Assembly (NCBI GenBank): GCA_007644065.1
Contig: VJWN01000007.1
Coordinates: 558,001 to 622,000 of the forward strand
DNA: 64,000 nt
Direction: 5' to 3'
DNA from: Margaritispora aquatica
Taxonomy: Eukaryota; Ascomycota; Leotiomycetes; Helotiales; Discinellaceae
Shown: in pieces, positions 56,300-64,000 of the stretch
Numbering within the stretch: position 1 is the first letter of the stretch
Layout: the number at the start of each line of letters is the position of its first letter
The notes under the pieces: generated by a model
Told to the model about the DNA's origin: nothing
Seen by the model: only the letters and a program-made list of their open reading frames with translations
Database searches by the model: none
Program-made: the position numbers and the translations under genes

Positions 56300-58420
56300 T
56301 CATCCGAGGCGTATACATTGATTTGTCCAAACCACTTGATTGCGTGAGCCCAGGTTGGTGCCTTTGAGAATGCCGTTTTTCTCTTTTATAGGCCGGGAAG
56401 CTCCCTGATACGGATCTTTGTAATTCCCTAGCCGGGCCACCCCAATGCGTTCCTTCTTTCCATCGCTGTCCCCAACTATCAGTAACATAGAGTTGAAGAA
56501 ACTTTGGCCGATCTGTACAACCATGAAAGACTTGTAAGCCTCTAATTCCTGTTGCCCAGGAAATCGATCCTTTTCTATGTCAAGAGAACAACTCTCATTT
56601 GCGTTCGAAGTGCCCCATGTCACAACTGATGCAGTGGAAAGCCAATCCTGATTGCATTCTGTTGGTGTAGATACCAATTTGCCCACCGAAGAAACGAATT
56701 TTAGCTGGGCTGTAGGTGCATATATCCAAATATAGGGACTCTGAGATGACAGGGGCAAGTCAAAACCGCCTTCGTCTTGGAAATCTATGAGATTCTGGAT
56801 CGAGCGGTCTTGTCGTTCTATCCAAACCTGAGCATTAGATAACTCAAGGGTCTTATGGGTGTAGCTTCTTGGCCACCTTAGATTTTTTCCCTGCCAGCCA
56901 GTCCATGACCAGCTGGGAAATTCTGGTTTACGAGTAGGAAACTGAGCTGTCCATAAGAGAGAATGGAGAATAGACAGCTGCTGCTCAACAATAAATGGGA
57001 GCCCGAAATAATGCCGAATTCGGCTATGTCGTTCAAATAGTCGCAAGATTCCTGAAAATGCATTGACTACATCAGTCTTATACGTCATATCCCGCCCAAA
57101 GTACAATGTTAAAAGATCTTCAAGATTGAAAAGTGAGAAACCCAAGTCGAGGCTGGTGATCATGCTGCCCCACGGGCCATGGCATTCATCTACTACTTCG
57201 GGTTGAATGTACCAGGATACAATGGTCTCACAATGGTGCATTAGGCGGCACTCAAAATGAACCTGGTCCTGTGTAAAGTACAGTCGTCTTCGAGATAAAG
57301 CAGCCTCTTGGAATGTCCATGCCCTCGTCCACCACTTTGATTCTTGAATAGTAATCCCCGGAGGGCGCATCGTTGACATGATCTCTCTCCCCTCAATATT
57401 TAAAGAAAGTTGACTTTTAGTACGGCAGATGTTTACTCCAGCAAGCCTGGAAGTCGGGTCGTCCCCGAGCCCAACGAGCGTGATCTCTGCTCTTCCGTAA
57501 ACGAGATCCATTTGCTTGATTTGTTCGTGTTTAAGAGATGGTTCTTGATCAGTTATGCAGTAACGATCTACCCACAAATACTGTAGTCCCAGCGACTTTG
57601 TTGCAGTCATAGCGTCCTCTATAAGCCATGGTAGATTGTGAGGAGATGAAGTGAATCCCTCGCTCTTGGTTTGTGCTATCTCATTCCCCCATACATAACT
57701 AAGAGCGGCGTACTTGGTATACGATGAAACAGTATGAAGTTTAGCCGTATTGCAGTCCATTAATTGGATTGGTACCGTAACGGCTTCGAAGGGCTCGAGT
57801 TGGCGGCAGCAGTGGTGGTGGTCATTACAGTCAGATATCCAGGAACGAACAAGACCGAAGTCCACATAATCTAGTCGTTTGCGCGACGAGACCTCATGGC
57901 TACGAAGTGCTGGTTCCAATGGGGCGAGTAAGCCATTGTGTTTGCTATAATCACTCAAAAAAGCAAAGTCTTCTATACAGTGTGAAGACAAAGCCACGAC
58001 TAGGACATGTCGAGGTCTGGAGGAGGCTGCAGATTTTATCAGATACTTAGAGATTTTAGAATTCCATGACAATTTCCAGAGGTAGTAAAGACCACCATGT
58101 TTGAAAGGGGGCCAGTCGAGTCGTGATGAAGCAAAGAATCGGCAAACAGGACATGGAGAGTTCTCATCGTCAGCTTCCAAATGGCCAATACACATGATCC
58201 TCTTAGGTTGGAGGAATCCGAAAATGTCAGTCGGTAATGGTGAGTCGTCGAACACCTGCTTGAGATCCAACGCTTGACAGCGTGAACAATATTTGTCACC
58301 GGAAGCGATACTATTGCCAAGAACCACTGCCTCATCTCGTTGTATCAAGTCTTCTGACTTGGTCGCTGGACGCCCGGTCTTTCGGGTGCCTATTTCAGGT
58401 ACGACCCGTGTTCGCTCCAT
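56300..58420 (-). CDS. HET-domain protein (heterokaryon-incompatibility type)
   Basis: An intronless 706-residue frame from an ATG at 58420. The HET domain begins near residue 235 with YAALSYVWGN. It continues with LGLQYLWVDRYCI, QMDLVYGRAEITLVGLG and, near residue 355, the SKWWTRAWTFQEAALSRR motif. All HET boxes are readable. The N-terminal 200 residues contain Cys pairs (CSRC, CPVC) and a Trp-rich segment, typical of HET proteins in Leotiomycetes and Sordariomycetes. HET proteins mediate allorecognition and programmed cell death upon fusion of unlike hyphae. Their partner is usually unlinked or an NLR. No NLR is seen nearby, so the specific role is unknown. Confidence 0.9.
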   Translation of the reverse strand: MERTRVVPEIGTRKTGRPATKSEDLIQRDEAVVLGNSIASGDKYCSRCQALDLKQVFDDSPLPTDIFGFLQPKRIMCIGHLEADDENSPCPVCRFFASSRLDWPPFKHGGLYYLWKLSWNSKISKYLIKSAASSRPRHVLVVALSSHCIEDFAFLSDYSKHNGLLAPLEPALRSHEVSSRKRLDYVDFGLVRSWISDCNDHHHCCRQLEPFEAVTVPIQLMDCNTAKLHTVSSYTKYAALSYVWGNEIAQTKSEGFTSSPHNLPWLIEDAMTATKSLGLQYLWVDRYCITDQEPSLKHEQIKQMDLVYGRAEITLVGLGDDPTSRLAGVNICRTKSQLSLNIEGREIMSTMRPPGITIQESKWWTRAWTFQEAALSRRRLYFTQDQVHFECRLMHHCETIVSWYIQPEVVDECHGPWGSMITSLDLGFSLFNLEDLLTLYFGRDMTYKTDVVNAFSGILRLFERHSRIRHYFGLPFIVEQQLSILHSLLWTAQFPTRKPEFPSWSWTGWQGKNLRWPRSYTHKTLELSNAQVWIERQDRSIQNLIDFQDEGGFDLPLSSQSPYIWIYAPTAQLKFVSSVGKLVSTPTECNQDWLSTASVVTWGTSNANESCSLDIEKDRFPGQQELEAYKSFMVVQIGQSFFNSMLLIVGDSDGKKERIGVARLGNYKDPYQGASRPIKEKNGILKGTNLGSRNQVVWTNQCIRLG

Positions 58421-60346
58421 TTCTTAAAGACGATGAATGAAGCTTAAAGTCGGGCAAGGCTCACTTGTATAAGCTTCTGAGTAATAGCGTTGGAGACGGA
58501 CTATTGTTACGACAGGCTTCTCATGACACAGGGGGGTGGGTTATTGATCGAGATAACGGCTGGCACCTAGTCTGAGGCTGTGAAAGACTTCGGTCGGCGG
58601 TGGGAAGAATTCAGCAGGTATCGGGACGAGTATACTGCTTGAGTTGAAAACATCAGTAAATGTATAACATACATACTCATGTAACAAAACTCGAGCTTCC
58701 TCGATTTTCTTTGTAGTCGCTACAGTGTACAGGTTTGAAGTACTTTCTGTATCCTCCAGTTGTCGGGCACAACTTAAAAATGAGGCCTGTTGAGAATAAG
58801 AGGTCGCTGCTGTTCGATTGGCTGGGCGTCGCGGTCCTTTACGTTATATCCATACACGCATCTTAATGTTATCAGGCTGAGAAACGAACCTACATCACGT
58901 GCGACCATGGAAACGCCACGCACATGACTAGCCTTGAGAGTGCCTTATTGACGGGGCGAGGTAGATATGACGAGCCCGGGCGTGAATATAATCCATTGCT
59001 AGGCTAACTTAATTTGTTAAGTTTTTTCTAAAAACCAAAGACAGAAACGTGAACAGATATCAAGTAATGCCGAGTTACTCAAAACCGAACAATCCAAATC
59101 ACTGAACTCTGCCGACCTTCAGATAACCATAGGCATCGAAATACACATGACTTAATTATAAGTTCTATCGAGACCTATTCTCTATTTTTAACCGCTGTGA
59201 ACTTGGTACTCGACGCATAACTGCTACATAAGATATACTCGGCTTTTTTTTCTATCGCTAATTCTGTTTTAGTGTTTGGACGTGAGCAGCTGCCGCCTTA
59301 ACCTGAGTCGACGGTGAGCATTCCTCAGTACGGTATAAGCAACCTGAGTATATAATAAAGTTAGCTTGAATAAGTCCTAGTCACTCGTTCCGGCCACAGT
59401 AATAATCACTGCTACTTTCCTTGTCTTATCTAAAGTGTAGAGCATAGATTCTATTTTAGCTTCCTTACAACGGGGACTTGTTTAGGTTTATATTCTAGGG
59501 CTTTGTAACCAAAGGTTTATATACTAAATACCGATATTAAATAGAGGAAAGCTTAGACAACAACAGTGCCGCATGCAAAAGGAGTTACACCGAGGGCTTT
59601 ATAACATTAAAACATGTATAGAAGACAAAATCATACGAACTTACATAAAGAGATACACTTGTATTTGTTTCATAACACTCTTCAATACTCTACCAATAAC
59701 AATTTCTTGCAGTGAAGTCCTATACAACCAATCAAATGAATTTAGTAGTCCAATACGCGCTGGAAGATCAAGAGCCTTTGCACAACCGTACCAGAAATTC
59801 CTATCTCAGAATCCACTACTGCCTGTGATTCACTCGTCCACAGAAACTATTTTAGGACTACAAGATCGTTCAATACTCGCCGTAGAGTATATAAAAAAGC
59901 ATTTAATTCATATTCTCTTCGAAAGTTATTTGAAGTACCTGAGAATTATTGTCGTAACCTAATAAAAATGACAGAAAAGCAAATAGAGCTTATTGTCAAG
60001 TAAATTTAGCTGGAAGGCATAAAATTAAACCAGCTAGCATTATAAAAATTTGCTTTGGGAGAATTCTATCTTCTTAGGTTATGGCTGGAGGTCAATTTAG
60101 CGAGTTTCTCATTGTTGTGATAAGTCAAGGACACAAAGACCCGTTTTTTTGCGGGGCCCTCCTCGATCGTATGTTTTGGCGGGGTAGAATATCGTAACCA
60201 CCCACAAAAACGTAGTCGGGAACTTTGCTTGACAGAACATAGCTACCTACCATTTCCAGGCCTCTACCACCCAGCTATGCTGAGCCAACTTCTTGTGGAT
60301 AGCTTCCGTCTAATCCTCCGAGGAGCAAGATGATGTTGAACTTTTC
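58421..60346. other. 1.9 kb AT-rich region without a convincing gene
   Basis: From about 59000 to 60100 the sequence is AT-rich. A 129-codon plus frame at 59573-59962 has no recognisable family and a biased composition. A decayed insertion is possible, but I see no terminal repeats or transposase motif. Confidence 0.4.
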
Positions 60347-61963
60347 TTAATTTTCCCCTTGCTGGACGTGGCTTTCCGGCTTTTGACCATACGCAACATG
60401 ACTGAGAATGTCAGAGCCACTTTTTGGATACAATCATGGTAGTGGGGACTCACATAGGATGATAACAGTGAAGGCGCCTATTCTTATTATCTTCCCTTAC
60501 CTTTACTAAGAACACATGTACTTCCTCAGGCCGCCAACCCAAAATACGGGTGAAGTACGCCATAGTGAAGCCTTCTAACCCATCTAGGGTGTTGGCCAGA
60601 CTCCACAGACCTAGTGTCTTATGCTTCTTATCTTTAGGCCACGGATTGTTGGGCCATTTGAACACCTCATGGTGCACATTGACGAAACCTGCCTCGCGCA
60701 TCCACTGCGCGTACTTTGGGGGGTTATCGAGGCGTTTATTGACTCGATATGAGGCTTCTAGCATGAAAGCTGACCACTTATAAATAGCATGATCCGGTGT
60801 CATAGTGTTGTCATCATCGCACACTGGAAGAGAGAGTTCTACCATCTCGAACCAGCCACCAGGCTGGAGGTTCCTTGGAGATTTCTTGTCAGCTTATTTC
60901 AGAACATTGCAGGCGTGGTTAGACACACTCTAACGCTTGGGCCATCAGCTTTCTTTCATCTACAGCGCAGTGGAGTTCTCTAGCATGAATGTAATCGAAC
61001 TTTTGTTTGAAAATCCACGGCTCATTGGCGTCATCAATTATGAAGCTCAAGTTTGGTGGTATACTAATGTGAATCAGCGACGATCATAATGGATGCTTAG
61101 GATATGAAAATCACTAACAATTCTGGCTGGATAGGACTCAAATCAGTCCCTACCACAATAGCAGAGGGATGCTCATCAGCTGAGAAGGTTTAGTATTTTA
61201 CTTGTTGCTATTGGCTAGCACGCACCGAATTCTATAGCCCATAATCCAGTGCCCGTTCCGACATCTAAAACGTTGTGAACATCTTTCCTGATTGGAGCCA
61301 GATACAGTCTCTGATCCAGGGTCAAAGTATGAAGATGATGCTGAAGATCTGGTAGCATGTCAGTATTTGAGAGCGGGGAAGCAATTAGGAGCCAGTATAC
61401 CTAGCCGATCTCTCTCGGGCTGGGTGACCATTAGAAATTAGCAAATTGATGAGGAGTATGCGACCTACTTCATCGTTAGGAAATGCATATTCTGTAGTGA
61501 TGTAAGCGTCAACAGCAAAACTGAGCAGCACTTTTTAGAGTGACCTACCCCCTTCATGGTGCCGGTGATAAGTTCGTCCATTTTCAAGACGATGCTGGCG
61601 CAAGCTGCTAGTAAGCGAGGCCGTTATTGTGGCGCTGCGAGATTTGAGCTGATGAGTTTGGATATTGGATTACGGGGGTATAAAACGGCCTACTCGTCAT
61701 CATCGTTCCCAAGCGTGGAATCTGCGTCATCCTATGCATATGTCAGTATATTGCGAGCTGATTGGAGAGAATGTCATTACGTCAGCTTCTATGTAAGCTC
61801 CATGGTCTGGTTCTGGTTCTGGCTCTGGCTCTGGTTCTGGTTCTGGTTCTGATCCAGGCTCATGGTCGGCATTTGGTATAGAAGAGAGCTCTCCAGGCGT
61901 AGTTTGAGCCTGCTCATCATCTTGACCATCCTTTCCCGAGCTTGCCGCCGGATTCTGAACCAT
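60347..61963 (-). CDS. LaeA-like SAM-dependent methyltransferase
   Basis: Ten exons by hand splicing: 61781-61963, 61694-61731, 61549-61634, 61469-61491, 61401-61419, 61226-61348, 61119-61179, 60929-61063, 60454-60873, 60347-60401; 380 residues. The N-terminus is acidic with a Glu-Pro repeat. The family signature is then rebuilt across exons: LENGRTYHRHHEGEYAFPND, DLQHHLHTLTLDQ, SAM motif I DVGTGTGLWAIEFADEHP, TDLSPIQPE, FDYIHAREL, LQPGGWFEMVEL and the terminal YHPIHVAYGQKP. This is the LaeA/TAM-like fungal family, best known as regulators or as tailoring methyltransferases in metabolite clusters. Motif I glycines are intact. The short exons of 19-38 nt make automated annotation prone to error. 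A P450 gene starts 900 bp away. Confidence 0.85.
61804..61851 (+). repeat. hexanucleotide repeat (TCTGGT/TCTGGC)n in the methyltransferase N-terminus
   Basis: About eight 6-bp units encode the alternating Glu-Pro run (EPEPEPEP) of the LaeA-like protein on the minus strand. It is in frame, so length changes would alter only the disordered tail. Confidence 0.85.
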
Positions 61964-62844
61964 TGCCAGGCTTTGTAAATATGAACGGTAAGAATGAGGG
62001 AAGTACTGTGAACTGCGGAAATGAAGTGAATTGAACGATTTTTGGGGATTGGTAATGATTATTTAGAAAAGAGAGTATTTCAACGTAAAATAAAAACATT
62101 GGGATTTTAACCAAACCTCATACGGGGGGAGAGCCGGCTCTCCTCCCGGCCAATAGGGCTCCTCCCGCGAAGGAGGAATGGACTATACCCCCCACGCTTA
62201 TGCAGAAGTTGCACACCGCCCTCGAGTCTTATCCTGAGATTTATGCTGCACCAACGAGGTCTGATGATCGAGTAAATCAGTGGCAGACATTGATGCTGAT
62301 GTGTGTGGCAGGTGGGAATGCTTATAAAGCTGTATAGTGAACATCTTTTTCGTGATTACTGTGAGCTGTAATGTTGCCTTTGTATAGGTATATAATACAG
62401 AGTAATTTTCACTCTAACCCATTGTAGAACTAGATATAGTGACAATGCCTCCCTACTATACTAGGCTGAACATTCAACCTTGAAATGAGTCCCGATTTCC
62501 AGCCTTTGTCAGAGGCAAACGCTAGAAAATCAGCCCTACTCTATGTTATTTGGTGACTTGATTTTTTTTTTAACGACAGAAAGCCCTCTTTTCCAGAAAT
62601 GATAAGACCTCGCTTGCACATCACCCGCGAACGTACTAAGTACCTACCTAGTATGCGGCAACCCCTAGTGGCGGGTGAGTCTGAACAAACGTGGTAAAGC
62701 TACGCTAAGCGGTGGATTTCCATTTCTTCGACGGGAGCAGCCTCACTCCACGTTTTACCAACTCTAGACACTCTAGACATCGAAAGGAATCTCAAGAGAA
62801 ATTATTTCGCCCGCCGAAAACAGGTATCGTTCCCAGACACCAAG
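61964..62844. other. divergent promoter of the methyltransferase and P450 genes
   Basis: 880 bp between divergent starts. The sequence near 62110-62180 contains GC-rich runs (GGGGGGAGAGCCGGCTCTCC) with local inverted-repeat character (GAGAGCCGGCTCTC, a 14-bp palindrome). No gene is recognised. Confidence 0.5.
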
Positions 62845-64000
62845 ATGCTGTCCAGCGTTGTCTTGGGCCTTGCGATCCTGTTTTATCTGGCGTACAAATT
62901 CTTCATCTACCCTGTATTCTTGTCCCCGCTATCGGCAATTCCAAACGCTCATTTCTCGAGCTCATTTTCAAATGGATGGATGATATGGCAGCGATATCAT
63001 AGGCAAACAAACAAGGCGATTTGTGATGCACATGAGCGCTTGGGCCCAGTGGTTAGGCTTGGGTTGACAGAAATCAGCGTGAATTCTCCAGAGGCTCTGA
63101 AGGTGGTCTACAGTGGCAACTTTGAGAAGGATGACTTCTATGCTCCCTTTACGAACTATGGGTACCTATATTCCAAGCCAGCTGATTTGCGCATTGCTTG
63201 CTGAACTGAGCTGAAGTCTTTTCAGATTACCAAATATGTTTTCCATGGTTCATAAACCAACACACACGAAGCGGAGGCGGATGTTCGCAAACATCTACAG
63301 CAAGAGCACCTTGCAATCTTCTGTAGCGATTCACAAATTGTCCCAGGCTATCATCATGGAGGGTCTCCTTCCAATCATCGATTTAGCAGCTCGAGAAAGC
63401 ACCCCACTAAACATGTTTGAGTACAGCTCAGCTATATATTTGGACTTCATTACCGCATTCGTATTTGGTCTTCAGAATAGTACAAATTATTTACAAGACA
63501 AGAAAGCTCGTAACCATTGGATAGCCACCAAGAAAATCACAAATGAAGCACTTGGAGCTGGATCCTGGGCTTCGGATTTTCCTGTTCTGTCTTCCCTTTT
63601 GATGAAGATAGGCGTCAACCTCGAGGATCCACAGATCAATGCAGCAGTGGAAGAAGGCAATGATTGGTGCCTCGACATGGTTGACAGGTCTGAAACCTCC
63701 TTAGATTCTTCCTCGTCCATCTCACGGGCAGAAAACAAAGACAAGGATGTTAACTGGACGGAACCCGTTGTTTACAAACAGCTTGTCAATCAGCTCCGGT
63801 CTCCAGCTGAGAAAACAGCAACTGGTCCTCTTTCCGACTCCCAACTTCGACTCACCGTCGCTTCCGAGCTGATGGACCATCTTGTCGCAGGCACAGAAAC
63901 CAGTGGTTGGACATTGATTTATATCATGCACGAGCTCTCCCACCGCCCTTGTCTCCAATCTTCCCTGCGTTCCGCACTCCTCTCCCTATCTCCTCCCATT
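62845..64000 (+). CDS. cytochrome P450, 5' part (runs off the window)
   Basis: Two exons so far: 62845-63161 and from 63226 to the window end, with a 64-nt intron (GTACCT donor, TTCAG acceptor). An N-terminal membrane anchor (SVVLGLAILFYLAYKFFIY) is followed by a proline hinge. LGPVVRLGLTEISVNSPEAL, HKPTHTKRRRMFANIYSKS (C-helix region) and the I-helix oxygen-binding motif AGTETSGWT near the right edge identify a microsomal class II P450. The heme-binding Cys region lies beyond the window. About 363 residues are present out of a usual 500-530. The substrate is not readable. It faces the LaeA-like gene across a shared promoter. Confidence 0.9.

Noticed and set aside
59573..59962. 129-codon plus-strand frame as a gene
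   Set aside because: Lies in an AT-rich region, biased to Ile/Tyr/Lys/Leu and lacks family motifs.
1..64000. CRISPR arrays, bacterial operons, rRNA genes, transposase or reverse-transcriptase genes
   Set aside because: None was seen. Repeats found are short tandem or inverted repeats, and all convincing genes are of fungal type.

Overview
The window is nuclear DNA of a filamentous ascomycete (Pezizomycotina). The evidence is many short introns of 44-90 nt with CTAAC-like branch sites close to the acceptor, plus typical fungal families: a HET-domain protein, a LaeA-like methyltransferase, a PDR-type ABC transporter, a siderophore-type MFS transporter, a fungal PAL and a 2EXR-like protein. A leotiomycete is my best guess, but I cannot name the genus. 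Gene models below were spliced by hand from splice signals, reading frame and family consensus.

Left part (1-31 kb) is mostly ordinary genome. It holds a pair of related small genes (0.5-2.9 kb), a CxxC protein, the DNA helicase HRQ1, a Ran-binding nucleoporin-like protein, a 2EXR/F-box-like protein, a 5.5 kb stretch with no convincing gene, a secreted/membrane protein with His/Asp/Pro-rich repeats, phenylalanine ammonia-lyase, LSM4, a mitochondrial PPR protein and two small membrane proteins.

Central part (33.5-55.5 kb) looks like a specialised-metabolism locus. A GH79 glycosidase is followed by an acyltransferase and an alpha/beta hydrolase (divergent pair), a 20-exon gene at 39.6-46.3 kb, an NRPS-like gene (adenylation, thiolation, acyltransferase) divergent from it across a 2.2 kb intergenic region, and a siderophore-type MFS transporter. 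The 20-exon gene is the main discovery. It encodes a complete isocyanide synthase (DIT1/PvcA family) joined in frame, inside a single exon, to a complete full-length PDR/ABCG transporter, about 1873 residues in total. The neighbours recall the copper-responsive crm (isocyanide) clusters of Aspergillus and brassicicolin-type acylated sugar alcohols. A plausible reading is that the synthase makes an amino-acid isocyanide, the NRPS-like enzyme and acyltransferase load it on an acceptor, the hydrolase trims esters, and the fused ABC domain and the MFS protein export it or move a metal complex. That pathway is inference.

Right part (56-64 kb) has a HET-domain gene, an AT-rich stretch, a ten-exon LaeA-like methyltransferase and the 5' part of a cytochrome P450 that runs off the window.
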